From NCBI GenBank assembly GCA_910575625.1, contig CAJTFD010000005.1, positions 193,229-257,228 of the forward strand: 64,000 bases of DNA, in the 5' to 3' direction. Position numbers and translations under genes: made by a program. Below are positions 42,552 to 49,851 of this stretch, in pieces. This DNA comes from Clostridia bacterium. GTDB taxonomy: Bacteria; Bacillota; Clostridia; Lachnospirales; Lachnospiraceae. Positions within the stretch are counted from its first letter, which is position 1. Each line of letters starts with the position of its first letter. The notes beneath the pieces were generated by a model. The model ran no database searches. It saw only the letters and a program-made list of their open reading frames with translations, and had not been told where the DNA came from.

Positions 42552-42625
42552 TTATCCACACTGCAAGGGCTTGTATTTCCTATATTTTTACTTAGTTATC
42601 CACATTATCCACATATTTATACACA
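42552..42625 (+). promoter_or_regulatory. Cluster of four DnaA boxes
   Basis: Three perfect TTATCCACA boxes (42552-42560, 42596-42604, 42605-42613) and one TTATACACA (42617-42625) lie in the same orientation. The last three are packed within 30 bases, the middle two directly adjacent. The region is intergenic and an AT-rich stretch follows (42660-42680). No dnaA, dnaN or rpmH is near, so this is more likely a non-origin DnaA-binding locus than oriC. Confidence 0.8.
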
Positions 42626-42750
42626 TTTTTCCCCTCTGTTCCACGTGATCGTCTGGCGATAAATATTTCTTGATAAATCACCTGGATCATGGCAAAATGT
42701 AAACCGTAAAGTTATACTATATACATTTGCAGAATAAAAGGAGGTCCGCA

Positions 42751-43740
42751 ATGGCGGATAGAAAAATATCTTCCTTTCTCCACCTGCTCATTTTTGCCCT
42801 CACCGCAGCCTCTCTTTTAACCGGGTGCGGCGGCGGTCAAGCCCCCGCGTCCGATACAGACACATCGGAGACGGCCAACGACGCTCCGGAAAAAGATACT
42901 GAGAAAGCCGACCCCGGCAAGAAAAGGGAGAGCCTCCGGCAATTCCTGCTGCCGGAGGCCAGCGGTACAGTCGTCTATGGGATCGAGAATATCTCCATCG
43001 ACGCGTCCAACACGGCCGAGGGTTATGTGATGGTCCAATACGGAGGCAGCGCAGATAAAGTCAAGATGCAGATCACCATACCGGACGGGACCGAATACAC
43101 ATACAACCTTGCGGGGGGCGGTTCCTACGAGTCCTTCCCCCTCTCCGGCGGCGACGGCGCGTATCATATCGAGGTGCTGGAGCACGCCTACGACGATATG
43201 TACGCCCTGGCTTTCGCCCAGGACCTGGACGTGACCTTAAATGACGGATTCAAACCATTTTTATACCCCAACCAGTACGCCTGGTACACACAGGAGAGTC
43301 AGGCTGCAGCCCTGGCCCTGGAGCTCTCAGACAGCTCCCCCGACGACCTGGGATTTGTGGAAAATGTCTACCTCTATGTGACCGGAAACATCACCTACGA
43401 TAAAGAACTGGCCGCCAGCATCCCCGCCGGATACATCCCGGACGTGGACCGGACGCTCTCTGCCGGCACTGGGATATGTTTCGACTACGCGGCCCTGATG
43501 ACCGCTATGCTGCGCTCCCAGGGGATCCCGACAAAGCTGGAAGTCGGCTATTCCGGAGAGGCTTACCACGCCTGGATCGACGTATACCTGGAAGAATCCG
43601 GGTGGGTGGACAAGGTCATCGAATTTGACGGCCAGGACTGGACGCTGATGGATCCCACGCTGGCCGCAGGCAACAACCGCAGCTCTGTCGGCGCGTACAT
43701 CGGGGACGGCAGCAACTACACCACAAAATATTCTTATTAG
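42751..43740 (+). CDS. Lipoprotein with transglutaminase-like (cysteine protease fold) domain
   Basis: This 329-residue exported lipoprotein has a signal peptide with lipobox SLLTGCGG (Cys near residue 26), an acidic linker, a beta-rich middle region (about 60-150) and a C-terminal transglutaminase-like domain. The triad is visible as Cys in GTGICFDYAALMTAML, His in GEAYHAWIDVY and Asp in TLMDPTLAAG. Such surface domains hydrolyse or crosslink peptides. It is 11 bases upstream of the pilC-like gene and so probably heads the pilus operon. The start at 42751 has AAAGGAGG. Confidence 0.87.
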   Translation: MADRKISSFLHLLIFALTAASLLTGCGGGQAPASDTDTSETANDAPEKDTEKADPGKKRESLRQFLLPEASGTVVYGIENISIDASNTAEGYVMVQYGGSADKVKMQITIPDGTEYTYNLAGGGSYESFPLSGGDGAYHIEVLEHAYDDMYALAFAQDLDVTLNDGFKPFLYPNQYAWYTQESQAAALALELSDSSPDDLGFVENVYLYVTGNITYDKELAASIPAGYIPDVDRTLSAGTGICFDYAALMTAMLRSQGIPTKLEVGYSGEAYHAWIDVYLEESGWVDKVIEFDGQDWTLMDPTLAAGNNRSSVGAYIGDGSNYTTKYSY

Positions 43741-43751
43741 CGGAGGATCTC

Positions 43752-44807
43752 ATGAACAGAAAAAACAGACAAGGAAAACCATTCTCAGATATAGAGGTTT
43801 CTGCTTTCTGCGGCCAGATCGCCCTGATCTTAAGATCCGGCATCTCCTCCTTAGAAGGCATCATCATCATGCAGGAAGACGCCTCCTCTGAGGAGGAAAG
43901 AGCGATCTTACAGAAGATCATCGACCACATGCAGGAGACCGGCAGCTTCTATCAATCCCTGTCCGAGATCGGAACATTCCCGGATTATATGCTGCACATG
44001 GTGGAGATCGGAGAGGAGACCGGCACGCTGGATGAAGTGATGGAAGCCCTCAGCATCCATTACGAACAGGAGGACGCGATCGGAAAGAGCATCAAGAACG
44101 CAGTCACATATCCGCTGGTCATGGGCGGCATGATGCTGGTGGTCATCTTCATCCTGCTGATCAAGGTCATGCCGATCTTCAACCAGGTCTTCATCCAACT
44201 GGGAACGGAGATGACCGGCGTCTCCCGGATGCTCATGGACTTCGGGAATGTGATCAGCCGTTATTCCGTCGTCCTGCTGGCCCTGCTACTCGTCTGTGCC
44301 GCGGCTGCACTCTACTGCACCCGCACAGTATCAGGACGGCAGCTGTTCCGCCGAGCCGGATACCACCTGCGCTTCATCCGTCCGATCTACGAAGAGATCG
44401 CCGCCTGCCGATTTGCCAGCGGCATGGCCCTGACCTTGAGCAGCGGTCTGAACCCCGAGCGCAGCATGGAACTGGTCAGCGCCCTCAGCGACGACCCGTT
44501 CTTCCTGGAAAAATTAAAGCAATGCCAAAAAGAGATCGAGGAGGGCGCTGACCTCTCCGAAGCCCTCCACAACGCGGGGATCTTCTCCGGCGTGTACGCC
44601 CGGATGGCTTCCATCGGCGCGAAGACCGGCTCCATGGAACAGGTCATGAGCCGCCTGGCAAAACTTTACCAGGACGACATCGACAGCCGCATGAACAACA
44701 CCCTGGCTGTACTGGAACCCACCCTGGTCATCGTCCTCTCCGTGATCGTCGGCATCATCCTTTTATCCGTGATGCTGCCGCTGACCGGGATCATGTCCAG
44801 TCTGTAA
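43752..44807 (+). CDS. Type IV pilus / type II secretion inner-membrane platform protein (PilC/GspF)
   Basis: PilC/GspF proteins anchor the assembly ATPase at the membrane. The 351-residue protein has two tandem T2SSF domains: CGQIALILRSGISSLEGIII with GEETGTLDEVMEALSIHYEQ in the first, and FASGMALTLSSGLNPERSME with GAKTGSMEQVMSRLAKLYQD in the second. Transmembrane helices follow each domain (about 125-150, 175-195 and 325-345). It is the second gene of a compact operon with four pilin-like genes and pilT. Confidence 0.93.
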   Translation: MNRKNRQGKPFSDIEVSAFCGQIALILRSGISSLEGIIIMQEDASSEEERAILQKIIDHMQETGSFYQSLSEIGTFPDYMLHMVEIGEETGTLDEVMEALSIHYEQEDAIGKSIKNAVTYPLVMGGMMLVVIFILLIKVMPIFNQVFIQLGTEMTGVSRMLMDFGNVISRYSVVLLALLLVCAAAALYCTRTVSGRQLFRRAGYHLRFIRPIYEEIAACRFASGMALTLSSGLNPERSMELVSALSDDPFFLEKLKQCQKEIEEGADLSEALHNAGIFSGVYARMASIGAKTGSMEQVMSRLAKLYQDDIDSRMNNTLAVLEPTLVIVLSVIVGIILLSVMLPLTGIMSSL

Positions 44808-44824
44808 AGGAGGACCTTCTTAAC

Positions 44825-45154
44825 ATGGCACGTTTTCAATATGGTAAAAAGAAACATACATACCAAAGATCCATCCTCTCCGCCTGCGTCTTCCTGCTGA
44901 TCGCCGCCGCTTTTTACCAGGGCATCCAGTCCCTGTCCTCGGGCACGAAAAAAAGACAGCGGGAGAGCTTGGACAACGCCCTGACACGGGGCGTCACCTA
45001 CTGCTACACCGTGGAGGGCTCCTACCCTGAGAGCCTGGAGTACCTGAAAGAAAACTACGGGCTAATCTACGATGAGGATCTTTTCTTCGTGGACTACAAA
45101 GTGGAGGGCTCCAACATCCTGCCGGATATCACGATCATTGAGAAAGGGAGATGA
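44825..45154 (+). CDS. Pilin-like protein 1 of the pilus operon
   Basis: This 109-residue protein has a basic N-terminus (FQYGKKKHTYQR), one hydrophobic helix (SILSACVFLLIAAAFYQGI) and a globular part with NALTRGVTYCYTVEGSYPES and LEYLKENYGLIYD, a pattern seen in small pseudopilins. No typical prepilin peptidase site (G before F-T-L-x-E) is present. It is assigned from topology and position between PilC and other pilin-like genes. AAAGGAGG precedes the ATG. Confidence 0.75.
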   Translation: MARFQYGKKKHTYQRSILSACVFLLIAAAFYQGIQSLSSGTKKRQRESLDNALTRGVTYCYTVEGSYPESLEYLKENYGLIYDEDLFFVDYKVEGSNILPDITIIEKGR

Positions 45155-45156
45155 CT

Positions 45157-45648
45157 ATGCAGATCCGTACACGACAGAACCATATGGTTGATTTCCTGTT
45201 CCCGGTCGCGCTGCTCTTTGTATTTGCGGTGTCCTCCCTGGCTGTGATCTTGATGGCGACAGAGGTCTACCGCTCCACCACCGAGAACTCCTCCCTGAAC
45301 TACACGGCGCGGACCTCCATGGCCTACATCAGCGAGAAGATCCATCAGAACGACACCGGCGGCGAAGTGTCCATCGGCACTTTCGACGGGTGCGACGCGC
45401 TGATCCTGCAGCAGGATCTGAACGGAAATTCTTATAAGACATACATCTACGTCTACGAAAATGAATTGAAGGAACTGTTTGCCCGGGACGGCCTGGATTT
45501 TCCCGCCAAGACGGGCAAGACGATCCTGGCGGTACAGGATTTTTCCATACATAAAGTAAAAGAGGACGTCTTCCGCTTTTCCTGCACAGACGCAGACGGA
45601 CAGGAAGCATCCACAGTGGTCAGCATCCGGACAGGAAATGATCTTTAG
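45157..45648 (+). CDS. Pilin-like protein 2 (DUF4860-like)
   Basis: This 163-residue protein has an N-terminal hydrophobic helix after a short charged leader (HMVDFLFPVALLFVFAVSSL) and a beta-rich C-terminal part with LQQDLNGNSYKTYIYVYENE. It resembles the DUF4860 group found in Firmicute pilus clusters (assignment tentative). The start at 45157 gives better spacing to GGGAG than the ATG at 45151, whose ATGA overlaps the previous stop. It is probably a minor pilin or assembly factor. Confidence 0.75.
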   Translation: MQIRTRQNHMVDFLFPVALLFVFAVSSLAVILMATEVYRSTTENSSLNYTARTSMAYISEKIHQNDTGGEVSIGTFDGCDALILQQDLNGNSYKTYIYVYENELKELFARDGLDFPAKTGKTILAVQDFSIHKVKEDVFRFSCTDADGQEASTVVSIRTGNDL

Positions 45649-45663
45649 AGAAGGAGGTCGGTC

Positions 45664-46176
45664 ATGGATCGTAGAAATCGGGCAAGATCATCCAGTTTAT
45701 TTCTCTTGGAATTGATACTTGCAATTTTATTTTTTTCACTTGCCAGTGCCGTGTGTGTGCAGTTTTTTGTAAAAGCCCATCTCCTGAGCCACAATGCCCG
45801 GAACCTGAACCATGCAGTCAACGAATGTTCCGGGATCGCAGAGATCGTGGATGCCGCTGACGGAGCGGATGATGCCGCAGATATGATCCGGGATATCTAT
45901 GAGAACGCCGGATCATATCCGGACGACGCTCCCGATGCCCCCACCATACGCATCTATTACGACGATACGCTCAAACCCTGCACAGCCGAGGAAGGGCACT
46001 ATGTGCTGCAGACGGCCCTGACCGAGGAGGATGGGATGCTCAGAGCCGCAATCTCCATGAAAGAGTTCCCGACGATGACAGCCGCGATCCCCATGGAGGA
46101 GGCTCTCTTGGATGTCACACCCATCTACCAGCTCACCGTGGAACACTATCTGCAAAGGAGGCCCTCAAATGAATAA
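45664..46176 (+). CDS. Pilin-like protein 3
   Basis: This 170-residue protein has a pilin-type N-terminal helix: SSSLFLLELILAILFFSLAS, with a Glu about five residues into the hydrophobic stretch, the position of the Glu5 that registers pilin subunits. The downstream part is acidic with a repeated-Ala helix and two predicted strands. It is probably a minor pilin. The last bases overlap the next gene start by eight bases. Confidence 0.75.
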   Translation: MDRRNRARSSSLFLLELILAILFFSLASAVCVQFFVKAHLLSHNARNLNHAVNECSGIAEIVDAADGADDAADMIRDIYENAGSYPDDAPDAPTIRIYYDDTLKPCTAEEGHYVLQTALTEEDGMLRAAISMKEFPTMTAAIPMEEALLDVTPIYQLTVEHYLQRRPSNE

Positions 46177-46627
46177 AGACAGACGGCAGGCGCCTTTCGT
46201 AAACGTGGGTTCCTCCCTGCTCCTGGTCATCTTCCTGCTGCTGTGTCTCATCACATTTGCCACACTGTCATTCAGCAGCGCACAAAGCGACGAATCATTC
46301 AGCCAACGCATTGCCCAGCGCAAAACAGACTACTACGAGGCCTGCAACCAGGCCGAGCGTCTCCTCAAGCAGATCGACGGCATACTGACAGCCTGGGAAG
46401 ATCTGGAGGATCTGGATTTCGACGTGATCGACTCCATCGACGCGGATATCACTTACAGTCCCGAGGAGGCCACGATCTCCTACCAGGTCCCGATCAACGA
46501 CAAACAGGCGTTGGCAGTTGTCCTGGGACTGGATGGGGAAGGATCTTATCAGATAGAAAAATGGCAGACCATCACGACCCAGCAATGGGAGAGCGATGAC
46601 ACATTGCAGCTCATGCCCATACCTTAG
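46169..46627 (+). CDS. Pilin-like protein 4, stop codon supplied by a MITE
   Basis: This 152-residue protein has a short basic leader, one hydrophobic helix (SSLLLVIFLLLCLITFATLS) and a coiled, acidic C-terminal part. The start at 46169 is chosen for AAAGGAG upstream. The TAG stop at 46625-46627 is the first three bases of the terminal inverted repeat of an inserted MITE, so the original C-terminus may have been longer or different. It overlaps the previous gene by eight bases. Confidence 0.75.
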   Translation: MNKDRRQAPFVNVGSSLLLVIFLLLCLITFATLSFSSAQSDESFSQRIAQRKTDYYEACNQAERLLKQIDGILTAWEDLEDLDFDVIDSIDADITYSPEEATISYQVPINDKQALAVVLGLDGEGSYQIEKWQTITTQQWESDDTLQLMPIP

Positions 46628-46788
46628 AGCGTGTCTTAAAACCCATTCACGCCACCTGCAAGCCCCACTTTGCGGCAGATCTGGCCCGCTTTCGGTCAGC
46701 GTAGCCCGCTGCGCCTTCCTCATTTGGGCCAGATCTTCCACAAATTGTGACTTACAGTTGACATAAAGCGGTTTTTAGACACACTCTA
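46625..46788. mobile_element. Palindromic MITE inside the pilus operon
   Basis: Terminal inverted repeats TAGAGCGTGTCTTAAAACC (46625-46643) and the reverse complement of TAGAGTGTGTCTAAAAACC (46770-46788) bound a 164-base element. Inside are longer arms GGCAGATCTGGCCC and GGGCCAGATCTTCC. No open frame is present. A further single end, TAGAGCGTGTTTGAAAAATC, begins at 46787 and abuts it. TA at both ends suggests TA-targeted insertion, as for IS630/Tc1-related MITEs. Confidence 0.8.
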
Positions 46789-46810
46789 GAGCGTGTTTGA
46801 AAAATCATTC
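46787..46810. mobile_element. Solo end of a second MITE copy
   Basis: TAGAGCGTGTTTGAAAAATC, continuing CATTC, matches the terminal repeat of the adjacent element with small changes but has no partner end. It is probably a remnant or a nested insertion. Confidence 0.5.
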
Positions 46811-46824
46811 AAAGGAGTTTTAAA

Positions 46825-47880
46825 ATGGATATCCAAACTATATTACAGCAGGCCGTATCCGAGAACGCTTCGGACGTGTTCATCGTAGCCGGGCTCCCTG
46901 TCTCCTTCCGGAAAAACGGCGTCATCTACAAAGTGAGCGGGGAACGTCTCCTGCCGCCGGACACAGAACTTCTGGTCAAAGAGATCTACAAACTGGCCGA
47001 CGACCGGGATGTTTCATCCTTTGAGGCACACGGCGACGATGATTTCTCTTTCGCCATCCCAGGCATTTCGCGTTTCCGCGTCTGCGCATACCGACAGCGC
47101 AGCGCATTATCGGCAGTCATCCGCATCATCACTTTCCAACTGCCGGACCCAAAAGAACTGGGGATACCGGATAGGATCATCGAGCTGGGCAATATGGACA
47201 ACGGCATGGCCCTGATCACCGGCCCCGCCGGGAGCGGCAAGTCGACCACGCTGGCCTGTATCATCGACCAGATCAACAAGACACGGGAATCTCACATCAT
47301 CACCCTGGAAGATCCCCTGGAATTCCTCCATCGGCATGATAAGAGTATCGTCAGCCAGCGTGAGATCAACGTGGACACCGAAAACTATGTGACTGCCCTG
47401 CGGGCCGCCCTGCGCCAGAGTCCGGACGTGATCCTATTGGGGGAGATGCGGGATTACGACACGATCAACGTGGCCATGACCGCCGCCGAGACCGGTCACC
47501 TGCTTCTGTCCACCCTGCACACGATCGGGGCGGCCAACACCATCGACCGTATCATCGACGTCTTCCCCGCAAACCAGCAAAGACAGATTGCGATCCAGCT
47601 GGCTACCGTACTGAATGCAGTCGTCTCTCAGCAGCTTGTACCCACCCTGGACGGGCGGATGGTCCCGGCCTTCGAGATCATGAGCGTGACGCCGGCTATC
47701 CGCAATATGATCCGGGATAACAAGGTCCATCAGATCGAAGGGATCATCTATTCCTCAACGAAAGATGATATGATCTCCATGGACGGAAGCCTGCTGAAGC
47801 TGTATAAAAACAAAGTGATCAGCCGTGAGGCCGCACTGGCCCACGCCACAAATCCGGATATGCTGGGGAAAAAATTGTAA
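46825..47880 (+). CDS. pilT: Type IV pilus retraction ATPase PilT
   Basis: PilT drives pilus retraction. The 351-residue hexameric ATPase has Walker A GPAGSGKSTTLACI, the Asp box ITLEDPLEFLHRHDKSIVSQ, Walker B VILLGEMRDYDTINVAM, His box TGHLLLSTLHTIGAANTIDR and the C-terminal AIRNMIRDNKVHQIEGIIYS, a form of the AIRNLIRE motif specific to PilT. No PilB-type extension ATPase is in the window. Its AAAGGAG lies just after the MITE, so its transcription from the upstream genes passes through that element. Confidence 0.95.
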   Translation: MDIQTILQQAVSENASDVFIVAGLPVSFRKNGVIYKVSGERLLPPDTELLVKEIYKLADDRDVSSFEAHGDDDFSFAIPGISRFRVCAYRQRSALSAVIRIITFQLPDPKELGIPDRIIELGNMDNGMALITGPAGSGKSTTLACIIDQINKTRESHIITLEDPLEFLHRHDKSIVSQREINVDTENYVTALRAALRQSPDVILLGEMRDYDTINVAMTAAETGHLLLSTLHTIGAANTIDRIIDVFPANQQRQIAIQLATVLNAVVSQQLVPTLDGRMVPAFEIMSVTPAIRNMIRDNKVHQIEGIIYSSTKDDMISMDGSLLKLYKNKVISREAALAHATNPDMLGKKL

Positions 47881-47891
47881 AAAATCATATC

Positions 47892-47928
47892 AAAAAAGAC
47901 CATCGAAATGCACCGATGGTCTTTTTTT
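47892..47928. terminator. Bidirectional terminator after pilT and glmS
   Basis: Stem GACCATCG (47898-47905) / CGATGGTC (47914-47921) has a run of seven T residues on the plus strand and A6 on the left for the minus strand, between convergent pilT and glmS. Confidence 0.88.
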
Positions 47929-47950
47929 ACCAAAAATATGGGTATTTACT

Positions 47951-47980
47951 CTTTTACACGCTTTTACACGCTTTTATACT
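47951..47980. repeat. Ten-base direct repeat CTTTTACACG, two exact copies and one degenerate
   Basis: CTTTTACACG is repeated at 47951-47960 and 47961-47970, with CTTTTATACT at 47971-47980, adjoining the glmS stop codon. The function is not apparent. Confidence 0.6.
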
Positions 47981-49819
47981 CTATTCCACGGTCACACTCT
48001 TCGCCAGATTCCGCGGCTTATCCACATCCAGTCCTTTCGCCAGGGAGACATAATAGGCCATCAGCTGTAAAGGGATCACCGCCAGGGACACCGCAAAATG
48101 CACATCCGTCTTCGGGACATACACGACAAAATCCGCCGTGTCCTCGATATTATAGTTCCCATACGTAGTCAGCCCCATCAGATACGCCCCGCGGCTCTTG
48201 CACTCCACCATATTGCTCACGGTCTTTTCATACAACGCCTGCTGGGTCAGCACTCCGATGACCAGCGTCCCGTCCTCGATCAAGGAGATCGTCCCGTGTT
48301 TCAGCTCACCGGCCGCGTAGGCTTCCGAATGGATGTAGCTGATCTCCTTCATCTTCAAGCTGCCTTCCAGGGAGATCGCATAGTCAACACCCCTGCCGAT
48401 AAAGAAGATGTCTTTTTCCGCCGCCTGCTTCGCCGCAAACCATTGGATCCGCTCCTTGTCCTCGATGATCTTCGTGATCTTATCCGGCAGCGCCTCCAAT
48501 TCCTCGATATAATAAGCATACTCTCCCTCGGTGATCGCATCCCGGATCTTTGCAAACTGAATAGCCAGCACGTAGCAGGCGATCAGCTGTGTGCTGTATG
48601 CCTTCGTGGTCGCCACCGCGATCTCCGGCCCCGCCATCGTGTAGAACACCGTATCCGCCTCACGGGCGATGGATGAGCCCACCACATTTACGATGCCCAG
48701 GGTCTTGATGCCTTTTTCCTTCGCCTCGCGCAGGGCGGCCAGGCTGTCCGCGGTCTCCCCGGACTGGCTGATGACGATCACCAGCGCGTCTAGATCCAGC
48801 AGGGGACGCCGGTATCGGAACTCGGAGGCCAGCTCCACCCGGACAGGGATCTTCGCCAGATCCTCGATCACATACTGCGCCGCTATCCCCACATGATAGG
48901 CCGATCCACAGGCGACGATGCAGATCTGACTGATCTTTTTCACATCCTCATCCGTGAGGCCCACATCCGCCAGATCCGCCCGGCCATCCTTGACCACGGA
49001 ATGGAGAGTGTCCGCAACAGCTTTCGGCTGCTCATGGATCTCTTTGATCATAAAATGCTCAAAACCCGATTTTTCCGCGGCTTCGGCATCCCACTGGATC
49101 TCCGTCAGCTCCTTCTGGATCTCATCGCCGTCCAGATTGTAAAAAGTGACTTTCCCCTTCTGGAGCCTTCCGATCTCCATGTTCCCGATGTAATAGACAT
49201 TCCGCGTGTATTTCAGGATGGCCGGGACATCGGAGGCCAGGTAGGACTCCCCGTCCGCCACGCCGAGTATCAGCGGACTCTCTTTCCGCGCCGCGTAGAT
49301 CTCGCCGGGATACTCATGGAACATGACCGCCAGGGCGTAAGAGCCACGGATCCGCACCATCGCATGGTTGATCGCGTCCACAGGCGTCCCCAGATATTTC
49401 TTGTAGTAATAGTCGATGAGCTTGACAGCCACCTCGGTGTCTGTGTCTGAGTAGAACTGATAGCCCTTCCTGAGCAATTTATCCTTCAATTCCTGATAAT
49501 TCTCTATGATCCCGTTGTGCACAGCGACAACGGAACAGTCGTCACTGTGATGGGGATGGGCGTTCCCTTCAGAGGGTTCCCCGTGGGTCGCCCACCTCGT
49601 GTGCCCGATCCCGCAGGTCCCGGCCATGGCCTGGCCGCTGTTTGTCTTTTCCGCCAGCACGGACAGCCGCCCTTTTGCCTTGACGACCTCGATCGCTGCA
49701 TCGCCGTCCCGTACCGCCAGACCGGCCGAATCATAGCCCCGGTACTCCAGTTTTGATAACCCTTCCAACAATATGGGCGCCGCCTGCAGATCCCCTGTAA
49801 AACCTACTATTCCACACAT
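47981..49819 (-). CDS. glmS: Glutamine--fructose-6-phosphate aminotransferase (isomerizing)
   Basis: GlmS makes glucosamine 6-phosphate, the entry to amino-sugar and cell-wall precursor synthesis. The 612-residue enzyme has the N-terminal Ntn glutaminase domain with catalytic Cys2 (MCGIVGFTGDLQ) and two SIS isomerase domains (CGSAYHVGIAAQYVIEDLAK, SQSGETADSLAALREAKEKG, FIGRGVDYAISLEGSLKMKE). It ends KGLDVDKPRNLAKSVTVE as expected. It starts only 32 bases after the histidine kinase gene, so no glmS ribozyme can fit in front; they may be co-transcribed. DnaA-box-like bases in the coding sequence are incidental. Confidence 0.97.
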   Translation of the reverse strand: MCGIVGFTGDLQAAPILLEGLSKLEYRGYDSAGLAVRDGDAAIEVVKAKGRLSVLAEKTNSGQAMAGTCGIGHTRWATHGEPSEGNAHPHHSDDCSVVAVHNGIIENYQELKDKLLRKGYQFYSDTDTEVAVKLIDYYYKKYLGTPVDAINHAMVRIRGSYALAVMFHEYPGEIYAARKESPLILGVADGESYLASDVPAILKYTRNVYYIGNMEIGRLQKGKVTFYNLDGDEIQKELTEIQWDAEAAEKSGFEHFMIKEIHEQPKAVADTLHSVVKDGRADLADVGLTDEDVKKISQICIVACGSAYHVGIAAQYVIEDLAKIPVRVELASEFRYRRPLLDLDALVIVISQSGETADSLAALREAKEKGIKTLGIVNVVGSSIAREADTVFYTMAGPEIAVATTKAYSTQLIACYVLAIQFAKIRDAITEGEYAYYIEELEALPDKITKIIEDKERIQWFAAKQAAEKDIFFIGRGVDYAISLEGSLKMKEISYIHSEAYAAGELKHGTISLIEDGTLVIGVLTQQALYEKTVSNMVECKSRGAYLMGLTTYGNYNIEDTADFVVYVPKTDVHFAVSLAVIPLQLMAYYVSLAKGLDVDKPRNLAKSVTVE

Positions 49820-49851
49820 ATGTTTTAACTTTGATCCTTTCTCATCTATTT

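Noticed and set aside
42552..42720. Chromosome origin oriC at the DnaA-box cluster
   Set aside because: The boxes are real, but no dnaA, dnaN, recF, rpmH or gidA genes are nearby and no clear DNA-unwinding repeat array is visible; kept as a DnaA-binding cluster only.
49820..49851. glmS ribozyme upstream of glmS
   Set aside because: Only 32 bases separate glmS from the preceding kinase gene, too short for the ribozyme, and its conserved core is absent.
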